A DNA stretch of 64,000 nucleotides from Halorussus marinus (GCF_004765795.1 NZ_SBIV01000008.1:62001-126000), one strand, 5' to 3'; numbered from the stretch's first letter, positions 15,842 through 24,254 are shown. Made by a program: numbers and translations. The notes: generated by a model not told the origin, from the letters alone.

Positions 15842-17449
15842 ATGACCGACCAGCTCGTCGCCGCGCCGATGCTCGTCGTGTTGACGACGATCGTGGCCCT
15901 GCTCGGGCTCCGCCGGTGGCCCCGGGTCCAGCGGTCCGCGAGCGTCGGCGGCGGTCTCGCGTACGCGCTCGCGGTCGGCGCGGTCGCGTGGAGCGTCGTC
16001 CTCGCGCCCGACGCGCCCGGCGCGGCGGCCTATCAGGTCGGCGGGTGGGTCGCGCCGTTCGGCGTCACGCTGGTGGTCGACGCCCTGTCGGCGTTCATGC
16101 TCGCGATCGCGGCGGCCGTCGGGCTCTCGGCTGCGGTCTTCTCGGTGCTGTACGTCGACCGCGCGAACCAGCGCGTGTTCTACCACGTCCTGTTTCACTG
16201 CCTGTTGCTCGGCGTTACCGGGGCGTTTCTCACCGGCGACCTGTTCAATCTCTTCGTCTGGTTCGAGGTGATGTTGCTGGCGAGCTACGTGTTCGTCGCG
16301 TTCTACGGCGGGCCCGAACACACCGCGGCGGGGTTCCGGTATCTCGTGCTCAACGTCGTCGGGAGCGCGCTGTTGTTGCTCTCGGTCGGCGGGCTGTACG
16401 CGGTCACCGGCACGCTCAACATGGCCGACGTGTCGCGGCGGATGGCCGCCCCGGGCGCCTACGGCGTCGATCCCGCGCCCGCGGTCGGGCTGGCGGCGCT
16501 CGCGCTGGTGACGTTCGGACTCAAGGCCGGACTGGTGCCGTTCCAGTTCTGGGTCCCCGGGGCATACCGGTCGGCGCCGCTACCGGTGACCGCGATGCTC
16601 GCCGGCGTGACGAAGAAAGTCGGGATGTACGCGATCGTCAGGGTCTACTTCACCGTGTTCGGCGGGGCGACCGTCGGGCCCTCGATCGCGGGCGTCGCCG
16701 GCTCGTCGCCGCTGTCGTTTCTCGCGCCGGTGTTGCTGGCGATGGGCATCGCCAGCATCCTCGTCGGCGGGGTCGGCGCCGTCGTCCGGGACACGATCGA
16801 GGAGACCCTCGCGTACTCGAGCGTCGCCCAGATCGGGTTCGTCGCGGTCCCGGTCGGGCTCGCGGCCGCCGCGCCGCCGGGGTCGCTCCGCCGGCTCGGG
16901 CTCGCGGCCGCGCTGGTGTACGCGCTCCACCACGCGCTTGCCAAGCCGCTGCTCTTTCTCGCGACCGCCGCGATCCGGAGCGCCACCGGCACCAACCGGC
17001 TGGCCGACCTCGGCGGGCTCGGCGGGCGCGCGCCGGTCCTGTCGGCGTGTTTCTTCCTCGCGAGCCTCTCGCTCGTCGGAATCCCGCCGCTGACGGGCTT
17101 TTTCGGGAAGTTCCTCGTGTTCGACGCCGCGGCTCGGCGGTTCGCGACCGCGCCGGGCCCGCTCGGGGCGATCGTCCTGATCGCCTTACTCGCCGGCGCC
17201 GTGCTCACCATCCTCTACACGACGCGGATCTGGACCGCGAGCTTCTGGGGCGAGCGGACCCCCGCGGTCGAGGACGCCGGCGTCGACCCGCGCCAGACCG
17301 CGGTGCTCGCGGCGCTCGCGCTCGCGATCGTCGGGGTCGGGATCTGGTTCGATCCGGTCTTCGAGTTCGCGGGCGCGGCCGCCGACGCGGCGCTCGACCG
17401 CGAGGGGTACGTCGACCTCGTCGCGCCGACGGGAGGTGAGGACGCGTGA
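15842..17449 (+). CDS. mnhD: Mrp/Mnh Na+/H+ antiporter subunit D
   Basis: The 535-residue antiporter-like subunit is related to NuoM/NuoN, with about 14 helices. Landmarks are GDLFNLFVWFEVMLLASYVFVAF, TFGLKAGLVPFQFWVPGAYRSAPLPVTAMLAGVTKKVG (conserved Lys), ETLAYSSVAQIGFVAV and LHHALAKPLLFLATAAI. Like subunit A it contains a proton-translocation channel. Its stop overlaps the mnhE GTG (GTGA at 17446). Confidence 0.94.
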   Translation: MTDQLVAAPMLVVLTTIVALLGLRRWPRVQRSASVGGGLAYALAVGAVAWSVVLAPDAPGAAAYQVGGWVAPFGVTLVVDALSAFMLAIAAAVGLSAAVFSVLYVDRANQRVFYHVLFHCLLLGVTGAFLTGDLFNLFVWFEVMLLASYVFVAFYGGPEHTAAGFRYLVLNVVGSALLLLSVGGLYAVTGTLNMADVSRRMAAPGAYGVDPAPAVGLAALALVTFGLKAGLVPFQFWVPGAYRSAPLPVTAMLAGVTKKVGMYAIVRVYFTVFGGATVGPSIAGVAGSSPLSFLAPVLLAMGIASILVGGVGAVVRDTIEETLAYSSVAQIGFVAVPVGLAAAAPPGSLRRLGLAAALVYALHHALAKPLLFLATAAIRSATGTNRLADLGGLGGRAPVLSACFFLASLSLVGIPPLTGFFGKFLVFDAAARRFATAPGPLGAIVLIALLAGAVLTILYTTRIWTASFWGERTPAVEDAGVDPRQTAVLAALALAIVGVGIWFDPVFEFAGAAADAALDREGYVDLVAPTGGEDA

Positions 17450-18069
17450 TCCGTCGCTGGCTGGTCGCCGGGGTGGCGTTCGGGGTGCTGTGGCTGTTCG
17501 TGCGCGGCGTCGAGCTCACCGTCGACGCCGTCGCCGGCGAGTTCCTGATCGGGATCGCCGTCGGCCTGCCGGTCGCGTACCTGTTCCGCCGGCTCTACTC
17601 CGAGGGGATCGACCTCGGGGCGGCCGTCCAGTCGATCCCGTACGCGGTCCTGTACGCCATCGTGTTCGTCCGGGAGATCGTCGTCGCCAACTTCGACGTC
17701 GCCTACCGGGTGCTCGCGCCCGGGGACCAGATCGAACCGCAGGTGATCTTCGTGCCCCTGCGGGTCGAGACCGACCTCGGCGTGACGACGATCGCAAACA
17801 GCATCACCATCACGCCCGGCACGCTCACGCTGGACCACGATCAGGAGGAGAACGCGCTGTACGTCCACGTCATCGACGGCCGAGACGTGGGAGCCATCGT
17901 CGACCCGATCCGGACGTGGGAGGACTACGCGCTGGTGATATTCGACGAGGAGCGGTCGCCGGCCGACCCCGCGCCGGCGGTGTCGGTCCACCCGGAGGAC
18001 CGGAACCCGCCCCGGCCCGCAGACCACCCCGAGGTGCCCGACGAAGGAGGTGGCGACGGTGGCCGCTGA
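17446..18069 (+). CDS. mnhE: Mrp/Mnh Na+/H+ antiporter subunit E
   Basis: The 207-residue subunit starts at a GTG overlapping the mnhD stop, with GGAGG at 17432-17436. It has two N-terminal hydrophobic helices and the MnhE core VRETDLGVTTIANSITITPGTLTLD-type segment (about residues 103-128), followed by LYVHVIDG. An extended Pro/Asp-rich tail of about 40 residues is longer than in bacterial MnhE. MnhE is needed for complex stability and cation exchange. Confidence 0.92.
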   Translation: MIRRWLVAGVAFGVLWLFVRGVELTVDAVAGEFLIGIAVGLPVAYLFRRLYSEGIDLGAAVQSIPYAVLYAIVFVREIVVANFDVAYRVLAPGDQIEPQVIFVPLRVETDLGVTTIANSITITPGTLTLDHDQEENALYVHVIDGRDVGAIVDPIRTWEDYALVIFDEERSPADPAPAVSVHPEDRNPPRPADHPEVPDEGGGDGGR

Positions 18070-18355
18070 AGCCGGCCTGTTGAACGCGGCCGCCGACGTC
18101 GGGCTGGTGGTCGTGAGCGGGCTCTGTGTCCTCTGTAGCTACCGTGCGATCCGCGGCCCGACCGTCCCCGATCGGGTGGTCGCGCTGGACACCATCGCGA
18201 CGAACGTCGTCGCCATCGCGGTGCTGTTCGCGCTCAAGACCGGCCGGGGGCTGTTCGTGACCGTCAGCCTCGTGTTGGCGATCATCGGCTTCCTCTCGAC
18301 GGTCATCGTGGCGAAGTTCGTCACCGAAGGCGACATCATCGAGCGACGCGAGTAA
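18059..18355 (+). CDS. mnhF: Mrp/Mnh Na+/H+ antiporter subunit F
   Basis: The 98-residue subunit has three helices with the MnhF signature YRAIRGPTVPDRVVALDTIATNVVAIAVLFALKTG. Two GTG codons compete for the start (18050 and 18059). The GGAGG at 18046-18050 sits eight bases before 18059 and overlaps 18050, so 18059 is preferred. It overlaps the end of mnhE by 11 bases. It ends two bases before a 38-codon frame that leads into mnhG. Confidence 0.9.
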   Translation: MAAEAGLLNAAADVGLVVVSGLCVLCSYRAIRGPTVPDRVVALDTIATNVVAIAVLFALKTGRGLFVTVSLVLAIIGFLSTVIVAKFVTEGDIIERRE

Positions 18356-18357
18356 TC

Positions 18358-18474
18358 ATGCTCCGAAACCACAGCAGATCGGCGAGTTCACACCGCCGCG
18401 ATCGAGCGACTCCGGACGCACCGCTCCCGACCGCCACCGAGATTCCGGACCCGCGGGGTCCGGGAGGCGCGTGA
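18358..18474 (+). CDS. 38-codon bridging ORF between mnhF and mnhG
   Basis: The frame from the ATG at 18358 fills the 115-base gap between mnhF and mnhG. Its TGA (18472-18474) overlaps the GTG of mnhG (18471-18473) as GTGA, the same junction type seen at A/B, D/E and the B-C mini-ORF. The peptide is Arg/Pro-rich with no recognisable domain, so a coupling role is more likely than a protein role. Chance is possible. Confidence 0.35.
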   Translation: MLRNHSRSASSHRRDRATPDAPLPTATEIPDPRGPGGA

Positions 18475-18809
18475 GGATGGTCGCGGTACGCGCCGCGATC
18501 GCGGTCGGGCTCGTCGCCGTCGGCTGTTTCTTCCTCGCGGTGGGGACGCTGGGACTGCTCCGGCTCCCGAACGTCTACAACCGGATGCACGCCACCAGCA
18601 AGCCGACGACGCTCGGGACCGCCTCGATCTTCCTCGCGGGGTTCGTCCGGTTCGGTCCCGGCGGCGCCGGACTCACCTCGCTGGTCGGGATCGCCTTCCT
18701 GTTCCTGACGGTGCCGACCGGCGCTCACATGATCTCGCGGTCGGCCCAGCGCACCGGCGTCCCCTTCCTCGGGAACGTGACGTGGCCGGGCAAGTCCGAC
18801 GACGAGTAG
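18471..18809 (+). CDS. mnhG: Mrp/Mnh Na+/H+ antiporter subunit G
   Basis: The 112-residue subunit has three helices and the MnhG motif LLRLPNVYNRMHATSKPTTLG (about residues 28-48). The start is either the GTG at 18471 (GTGA overlap with the preceding small frame) or the ATG at 18477, which has better spacing (nine bases) to GGGAGG at 18462-18467. The two differ by two residues. It is the last gene of the operon. The next gene starts 63 bases downstream. Confidence 0.92.
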   Translation: MRMVAVRAAIAVGLVAVGCFFLAVGTLGLLRLPNVYNRMHATSKPTTLGTASIFLAGFVRFGPGGAGLTSLVGIAFLFLTVPTGAHMISRSAQRTGVPFLGNVTWPGKSDDE

Positions 18810-18872
18810 CGATCGAGCCCACCGGCCGTCCCGACAGTACGATTACGGGGTTCCAGAGAGAAAGAGACGCTC

Positions 18873-19547
18873 ATGGCCAGAGAACCGACGACCGACGACT
18901 CGATCGCGTCGGCGCCGACCGCCGACCGCCACCGCCAGTCGCTCGCGGACATCCGCGAGACCTACGCCGAGAACGCCTCCACGATGGCGCGGCTGGGGTG
19001 GCTCGACCGACTGATCACGGGGCGCTACCGGCGCTCGGCCTTCCGGACCGCCGAGGGCCGCGTGCTTGACGTCGCCTGTGGCACCGCGACGAACTACCGC
19101 GCCCTCCCGGACGGGACCGAGTACGTCGGGATCGACCTCAGCCCGGAGATGCTCGACGCGGCGGCCGACCGCCACCCCGAACTGGAGCGCGGAGAGACGC
19201 TGTTCGAGATGGACGCCCAGTCGCTCGCGTTCCCCGACGACAGCTTCGAGACGGTCGTCTCCTCGCTGTCGACCTGTACGTTCCCCGACCCGCTCGCGGC
19301 GCTGGCGGAGATGAGCCGAGTGTGTGCGCCGGACGGACAAGTCCTGTTGCTCGAACACGGCCGAAGCGACGTCGGGGCGATCGCGCGGTTTCAGGACTGG
19401 CGGGCCGACGCCCACTTCGAGAAGCACAACTGCCGGTGGAATCAGGAACCGCTCGACCTCGTCTCGGGGTCCGAACTCGCGGTCCGAGAGTACGCGACGT
19501 GGGCGTTCGGGATCCTCACCGGCATCCGAGCCGAGCCCGGCGAGTAG
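18873..19547 (+). CDS. class I SAM-dependent methyltransferase (UbiE/methyltransferase-11 type)
   Basis: The 224-residue protein has motif I VLDVACGTATNYRALP (about residues 64-79), motif II YVGIDLSPEMLDAA, the acidic motif FEMDAQSLAFPDDSFETVVSSLSTCTFPDP and motif IV GQVLLLEHGRSD. The HNCRWNQEPLD segment near the C-terminus is common in this subfamily of small-molecule or lipid methyltransferases. The N-terminal helix (RETYAENASTMARLGWLDRLITGRYRRSAF) resembles membrane-associated lipid methyltransferases. The substrate is unknown. It follows mnhG after 63 bases and may share its transcript. Confidence 0.82.
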   Translation: MAREPTTDDSIASAPTADRHRQSLADIRETYAENASTMARLGWLDRLITGRYRRSAFRTAEGRVLDVACGTATNYRALPDGTEYVGIDLSPEMLDAAADRHPELERGETLFEMDAQSLAFPDDSFETVVSSLSTCTFPDPLAALAEMSRVCAPDGQVLLLEHGRSDVGAIARFQDWRADAHFEKHNCRWNQEPLDLVSGSELAVREYATWAFGILTGIRAEPGE

Positions 19548-19613
19548 CCCCGTCGGAGCCGACCCTTCCATGGTAGGTACAACGCTAATGTGGGTTCTCC
19601 GGTGACCCACCGT

Positions 19614-20198
19614 ATGCACGAGACCGAGATCAAGGTCGCCGACGCCGACTTCGAGGCGGGGGACGAAGCCCTCCTCGCGCTCGGTCGCGACGCAGGACTC
19701 CTCGAGTTCGAGGAGCTTTCGGGGCAGGGCGACGACGGGGTCGTCCAGATGCGAGTCGAGTCGCGGTGCGACGAGCGGCGCCTCTCGTCGCTGGAGTACG
19801 TCGATCAGTGGACCCACGTCGCCGACCGAGAGGGCTCGCACCTGTACGTCGTCTCCGTGAGCGCACCGCCATCCCCAGAACGGCGACGCGATCCGAGCGA
19901 GGGCCGCGTCGGACCCGAGAGCGGTGTCGCCGGGCGGCTCGGCGACGACGGGGACGCCGGAGCCGCCCCGAAACTCCGGGCGGCCGGCGAGTCGGACGGT
20001 CGGGGTCGTCCGCTCTACTGCCTGACCAACCGACAGCGCGAGGTCGTCGAGACGGCGTGGGAGATGGGCTACTACGAGGTCCCCCGCGAGGTGCCGGCGA
20101 GCGCGGTCGCCGCCGAACTGGGTCTGGACGGCTCGACGGTCAGCGAGCACCTCCAGCGCGCCGAGCGAAACCTCCTCTCGGAACTCCTGTCGGACTGA
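19614..20198 (+). CDS. HTH_10 (Bat-type) transcription regulator
   Basis: From the ATG at 19614 the protein has 194 residues. It has an N-terminal sensing half of alpha/beta character and a Gly/Asp-rich linker (about residues 85-130). The C-terminal HTH_10 domain is recognised by LTNRQREVVETAWEMGYYEVPREV, then ASAVAAELGLDGSTVSEHLQRAERNLLSELL (about residues 137-192). Such one-component regulators are abundant in haloarchaea. No obvious target lies adjacent other than the methyltransferase and mutY. Confidence 0.82.
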   Translation: MHETEIKVADADFEAGDEALLALGRDAGLLEFEELSGQGDDGVVQMRVESRCDERRLSSLEYVDQWTHVADREGSHLYVVSVSAPPSPERRRDPSEGRVGPESGVAGRLGDDGDAGAAPKLRAAGESDGRGRPLYCLTNRQREVVETAWEMGYYEVPREVPASAVAAELGLDGSTVSEHLQRAERNLLSELLSD

Positions 20199-20225
20199 GC
20201 CTCGACCCCGGGTCGGACTCGGGGG

Positions 20226-21188
20226 CTACCGCCGGAGTCGGGCGAGGGTCTCGCCGTCGGACTCGACGGCCTCGACAAGCCCGTCGTCTTCGAGGTCCGC
20301 GATCAGCCCTCGGAGCCACTCGCGGCCGTACTCGGCGTCCGAATCGCCGTTCTCGTCGGCCGAGCCGTCGCTGACTCCCGGCACGTAGTCGACCCGGACG
20401 CGGGGCCCGAGCTTCGACAGCGGCAGTTCCTCGTACTCTTTCAGCGCCGAGATCACGCGCCCGCGCATCTGGCGGCGCGACCCCTCGAAGCTCGGCTGGG
20501 TGGGAACGTCGGGCGCGGTGAAGTCGCCGGTCTCGTAGGCGTGACACCACTCGCGCCACGGACAGCCCGCCGCGTCGCAGTTCGGTGACTTCTCGCAGGC
20601 GACGCCGCCCAGTTCCATGATCGCGTTGTTCCAGACCCGGGACTCGCCGGCGGGCATGAGCGCGCCGGCGGCGGCCTCGAAGGCCGCGTCGTCGTCTGGC
20701 ACGTCGAACGCCCGATGGAGGACCCGCTTGACGTTGGTGTCGACCACGGCGTCGCCGTTGTCGAACGCGAACGACGCGACTGCGTTGGCGGTGTACGGGC
20801 CGACGCCCATCAGGTCCTGAAGGCCCTCGGGCGTCGTCGGGAACTCGCCGTCGTATTCGTCGACCACCTGACCCGCGGCCTCGTGGAGGTACTTCGCGCG
20901 GTTGTTGTACCCGAGGCTGTGGTCGGTCCAGAACCCGACCACGTCGGCCCGGTCGGCCGCCGCGAGGTCGGCCGGCGTCGGCCACCGGTCGAGAAACGCC
21001 GCCCACGCCTCGACGACCCGGCCGAGCTGGGTCTGCTGGCTCATGACTTCCGAGACCAGAATCTCGTAGGGGTCGTCGGTCTCGCGCCACGGGAACGACC
21101 GGTGGTCGGCCTCGTACCACGAGACGAGGGCGTCCCGGACCGCCCCGCGGTCGTCGGGTAGCGACCAGTCGGACTGGGCGTCGCTCAT
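20226..21188 (-). CDS. mutY: A/G-specific adenine glycosylase
   Basis: The 320-residue HhH-GPD glycosylase has the MutY entry WYEADHRSFPWRETDDPYEILVSEVMSQQTQ (catalytic Glu in SEVM), the HhH/GPD segment DLMGVGPYTANAVASFAF followed by VVDTNVKRVL (catalytic Asp), and a four-Cys cluster loop CEKSPNCDAAGCPWREWC. It removes adenine mispaired with 8-oxoguanine. The Cys spacing here (5-4-5) differs from the bacterial 6-2-5 pattern. Instead of a NUDIX-like C-terminal domain there is a shorter winged-helix-like tail (about residues 235-320). Confidence 0.9.
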   Translation of the reverse strand: MSDAQSDWSLPDDRGAVRDALVSWYEADHRSFPWRETDDPYEILVSEVMSQQTQLGRVVEAWAAFLDRWPTPADLAAADRADVVGFWTDHSLGYNNRAKYLHEAAGQVVDEYDGEFPTTPEGLQDLMGVGPYTANAVASFAFDNGDAVVDTNVKRVLHRAFDVPDDDAAFEAAAGALMPAGESRVWNNAIMELGGVACEKSPNCDAAGCPWREWCHAYETGDFTAPDVPTQPSFEGSRRQMRGRVISALKEYEELPLSKLGPRVRVDYVPGVSDGSADENGDSDAEYGREWLRGLIADLEDDGLVEAVESDGETLARLRR

Positions 21189-21246
21189 TGGCCCCCGATA
21201 GGAACGAGTCGACTAAAGGCGCGGCGGTTCGGAGCCGGGCGGAGCG

Positions 21247-21510
21247 TTACTGGCGCGCCCGGTCTCGGACCGTCCGGGCCGCCTCCGAGAGCTCGCCCGA
21301 GCCGTACGTGTCGATGCCAAGCGCCTCGTTGGCCGGACACCGCTGGGTCAGTCCGGTGGCGGTGAGCACCCCGCCGACGCCCAACGCCGCGAGCGCGACC
21401 GCGGGTCTGAGTCGGAGGCTCCCGAGCGCCGATCCGACCGCGGCGACCACGAGAAGCGGCCCGAGGGTGATCCGGACGCCCTGATCGAGTCCGCCGACGT
21501 TTCGCTTCAT
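21247..21510 (-). CDS. YgaP-type two-helix membrane protein (DUF2892)
   Basis: From the ATG at 21510 there are 87 residues: MKRNVGGLDQGVRITLGPLLVV, a second hydrophobic segment, and the DUF2892 motif LTQRCPANEALGIDTY. The family is an inner-membrane module often fused to rhodanese domains in bacteria. Here it stands alone. The function is unknown. Confidence 0.8.
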   Translation of the reverse strand: MKRNVGGLDQGVRITLGPLLVVAAVGSALGSLRLRPAVALAALGVGGVLTATGLTQRCPANEALGIDTYGSGELSEAARTVRDRARQ

Positions 21511-21585
21511 GTGTCTCGGACTGAGCGACGACGCCGGATCACTTGAAGCTATCGCGAAAACCGACTCCCGGGAACGCGAGGCCAC

Positions 21586-22416
21586 CTACCCGCCGTACTT
21601 GAGCGCCGACCACGCCGCGAACACCGCGACCCCGCCGAGGGTCGTGCTCAGGACCGCCTGCGTCCGGAGCCGGTCGAGCAGCGAGTGGGCGTGGTCGTCG
21701 ACCTGCGCGACCTCGTAGACCTCGCCGCCGAGTTCGCACTCGGGCAGGAAGTCCATCGCGACGTGGAGGAACACGCCCGCCGCGAAGCCGAAGACCACGC
21801 CGTTCACCGGGCCGCTACTCGGCAGAGTCAGGAGCGCGGCCGGAATCGCGGTGATGCCGACCCCCGCCGCGGGGAGCAACAGCATCGAGACGTGCTTGTC
21901 CGCCCGCCGGAGCCGGTTTGCGGCGGCGTAGCCCGCCGGCCCCTTGTGCGAGACGATGGCGAGTCCGAGCAGGAGACCGGGATCGGGCATGTTGCCGTAG
22001 ACGAGCCCGATGATCGCCCCGGCGGCAAGCGAGTGGGCGGTGAGCTCGGCCGCGGTGCGGTCGAACGGCAGGTCGACGTGGGTCACCCGGTGGCCGAGGG
22101 TGTGGGCGCCGAACCCGACCAGCACGCCGAGCGCGATGCCGAACCCGCCGAACTTGGCGTGGTGGGAGATCGCGTCGGGGACGATGAACACCGCCGCGCT
22201 CGTGATCATCGCGCCGCTCGCCAGCCCGTACCCCCAGACCAGCCGCCCCGCGTCGGTCGAGGCCGCGGCGCGCTCGCCGAGCAGTCCGGCCCCCGCCATC
22301 GCGACGAACGCCACCCACGCGATGACGACGACCTTCCCGGCGCCGCCCCGGATCGCGAGCGGCGTCAGCGCGACGAGCGCGAGCAGTCCCAGAACGCCGA
22401 GTCGAGAGAATCGCAT
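21586..22416 (-). CDS. ZIP-family divalent metal transporter
   Basis: The 276-residue protein has eight hydrophobic helices. Metal-site residues of ZIP proteins are visible in helices 4 and 5: ELTAHSLAAGAIIGLVYGNMPDPGLLLGLAIVSHKGPAGYAAANRL (the HSLxxG and HKxP-type motifs). It is followed by VAMDFLPECE near the C-terminus. ZIP proteins import Zn2+, Fe2+ or Mn2+ down their gradient, and selectivity cannot be read from sequence. A leaderless TATA element and a TTAAC/GTTAA inverted repeat sit directly upstream, suggesting metal-responsive control. Confidence 0.82.
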   Translation of the reverse strand: MRFSRLGVLGLLALVALTPLAIRGGAGKVVVIAWVAFVAMAGAGLLGERAAASTDAGRLVWGYGLASGAMITSAAVFIVPDAISHHAKFGGFGIALGVLVGFGAHTLGHRVTHVDLPFDRTAAELTAHSLAAGAIIGLVYGNMPDPGLLLGLAIVSHKGPAGYAAANRLRRADKHVSMLLLPAAGVGITAIPAALLTLPSSGPVNGVVFGFAAGVFLHVAMDFLPECELGGEVYEVAQVDDHAHSLLDRLRTQAVLSTTLGGVAVFAAWSALKYGG

Positions 22417-22421
22417 TGTTG

Positions 22422-22446
22422 TTAACCAGATCTGAGAAGTTAATAA
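22422..22446 (-). promoter_or_regulatory. promoter and candidate operator of the ZIP transporter gene
   Basis: A minus-strand TTATTAACT TATA-like element (about 22438-22446) lies 22-30 bases before the ATG at 22416. It is part of an inverted repeat with arms TTAAC (22422-22426) and GTTAA (22439-22443), plus a central AGATCT. Such a repeat between TATA and start would let a DtxR/SirR-type metal repressor block transcription. The regulator is not in the window. Confidence 0.45.
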
Positions 22447-22502
22447 GGCCGTCGGTCGCGGCCCGGTCGACCGGCGCCGAGGAGTTCGCGGCGACGGGCG
22501 GC

Positions 22503-23198
22503 TCACGCCGTCGCTTTCTTGTACTCGCGGAGCCCCACGATCTCGCCGTCGAGGTCCTCGGCCGGCGCGTCGGTCGCGGCCCAGTGGACGAGGCCGGCCG
22601 CATCGGCGGGATCACGCCCCGTGCCGCCGGTGAGGTCCGTCGCGACCTGCCCCGGATCGACGATCCCGACCGTCCGGTCGAGTTCGGCCGCGAACCCGCG
22701 CGCGATCGCCTCCGCGCCGGCCTTCGAGACGGCGTAGGCCCCGTACCCCGGCTTGGCCTCCCGAGCGACGCGTCCGGACGGCACCAGCACCCGCGCGTCC
22801 GGCGCGAGATGGGGTATCGCCTCTCGGATCGCGGTGAACACCCCGCGCGCGTTCGTCCGGAGCGTGTCGTCGAAGGCGGCGTACGACTCCCGGTCGAGGG
22901 GCGTCTCGCCCGGGCGCCCGTGATAGACGCCCGCGCACGCGACCACCACGTCGATGCCGCGCTCGCTCCCCCGGGCGGCGGTCTCCATCAGTCGCTCCAC
23001 GTCGTACTCGTCGCGCACGTCGGCCCGGAGCGCCTCGGCGTCGCCGCCCGCCGCCTCGACGTCCGCGACCAGTTCGTCGAGCCCGTCGCTCTCGCGGGCG
23101 CAGACGACCACTCGCGCGCCCTCCTCGGCGAACCGTCGGGCGACCGCCTCGCCGATGCCACGACTCGCGCCGGTCACGACCGCAGTCTGTCCGTCCAT
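22503..23198 (-). CDS. short-chain dehydrogenase/reductase
   Basis: From the ATG at 23198 the protein has 231 residues. It carries the NAD(P) motif VVTGASRGIGEAVARRFAEEGARVVV (TGxxxGxG), a NAG-like VVACAGVYHG, catalytic Ser in VLVPSGRVAR and the YxxxK pair in GYGAYAVSKAGAEA. This classical SDR fold oxidises or reduces an unknown alcohol or ketone. The basic Arg after the second strand (CARESDG) favours NADP. Confidence 0.85.
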   Translation of the reverse strand: MDGQTAVVTGASRGIGEAVARRFAEEGARVVVCARESDGLDELVADVEAAGGDAEALRADVRDEYDVERLMETAARGSERGIDVVVACAGVYHGRPGETPLDRESYAAFDDTLRTNARGVFTAIREAIPHLAPDARVLVPSGRVAREAKPGYGAYAVSKAGAEAIARGFAAELDRTVGIVDPGQVATDLTGGTGRDPADAAGLVHWAATDAPAEDLDGEIVGLREYKKATA

Positions 23199-23268
23199 AC
23201 CGTCTCGGAAGGGCTCGGGCCCCAAACCGGTTTCCGTCCCGGGGTGGGTGGCCCGGCGTCAGCCGCGA

Positions 23269-23532
23269 TCACTCGAAGACCGGGCTGTCGTCTTCCATCG
23301 CCTCGATGTCGGCGGCGATCTCCCGGACCTCTTCGGGAAACAGCGCGACCTGCACCTCGTTGCCCTCCTCGTCCTCGCAGACGATCTTGACGCGCTTGTC
23401 GCCGAACTCCCGTGCCTCGGCCGACTCGACGTCGAACAGCTTCGCGCTCGCGGTCTTGTTCGAGGGGCCGACGTTCTGGATGGCGCCGTCCTTGAGTTCG
23501 ACCATGAAGTCCTCGACGATGAGATTGAGCAT
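23269..23532 (-). CDS. conserved haloarchaeal protein of unknown function
   Basis: I do not recognise this 87-residue acidic protein. It is predicted to be mostly beta: NLIVEDFMVELKDGAIQNVGPSNK, a KLFDVESAEAREFGDKRVKIVCEDEEGNEVQVALFPEEV body and a short helix. No membrane or metal motif is present. It lies 70 bases upstream of the SDR gene on the same strand. Confidence 0.6.
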   Translation of the reverse strand: MLNLIVEDFMVELKDGAIQNVGPSNKTASAKLFDVESAEAREFGDKRVKIVCEDEEGNEVQVALFPEEVREIAADIEAMEDDSPVFE

Positions 23533-23593
23533 GCGCCCGGAGTTCGCGGGCCGCGGCCTTATAGATGGGCGGACGGACCGACGCCGCCCGCGC

Positions 23594-24247
23594 TCACGCC
23601 ACCGGCAGGCAGAGTTCGAATCCGAGTTCGACCGCGCGCAGACAGATCTCGTCGCCCCGCACGACGAGCAGTTCCTCGAACGCCGCGATCCCCCGGAAGG
23701 CGTAGCCGAACACCAGCGCCGCCGGGATCGCGCCCGCGAGCACCGCCCGGAGCGTCGAGGTGGCGTGGACGGTCCGGAGTCCGATCACGAACAGCACCGA
23801 GCCGTATATCGCGCAGGCGGCCCTGAGCGTGGGGCTCGGGACGCCGGCGAGCACGCAAGGGGCGGTCGCGTACCCGATGACCTGCACCGTCTCGCTGATT
23901 CCGCCCCGATCGGGGACCGCCGCGATGAGCAACAGCGTCTGGAGCGCCGCGGTGAGGTGGAGGGCGGCGGGCGCGACGAACAGGACCGCCAACAGCAGGC
24001 CGAGCAGTGCCGAGAGGCCGGGCTGACCGCCGATGACCGGCGCCGCGCCCGGGACCAGCGCGAACCGGGTCGCCTCCTCGACGAGCACGACCGTCATCGC
24101 AAACACCAGTCCCGGCGCCTGATCGCCGGGGGCCACGCCGCGCTCGAAGAACCGGGTGGGTGCACGCAGTACCTCGATCCACGCGCGAGCGATCGCGGCC
24201 GGCCCGCGGTCGCGCCCGCCCGTGGGGTTCTCGACCCATTGGGTCAC
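23594..24247 (-). CDS. Yip1-domain membrane protein
   Basis: From the GTG at 24247 the protein has 217 residues and five hydrophobic helices. It has the Yip1-like pattern ARAWIEVLRAPTRFFE at the N-terminus, then hydrophobic helices with a conserved ISETVQVIGYATAPCVLAGVPSP segment. Yip1-domain proteins in prokaryotes are integral membrane proteins of unknown role. It ends close to a small convergent gap and follows tdk by seven bases, so it is probably in the tdk transcript. Confidence 0.75.
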   Translation of the reverse strand: MTQWVENPTGGRDRGPAAIARAWIEVLRAPTRFFERGVAPGDQAPGLVFAMTVVLVEEATRFALVPGAAPVIGGQPGLSALLGLLLAVLFVAPAALHLTAALQTLLLIAAVPDRGGISETVQVIGYATAPCVLAGVPSPTLRAACAIYGSVLFVIGLRTVHATSTLRAVLAGAIPAALVFGYAFRGIAAFEELLVVRGDEICLRAVELGFELCLPVA

Positions 24248-24254
24248 AGTCGAA

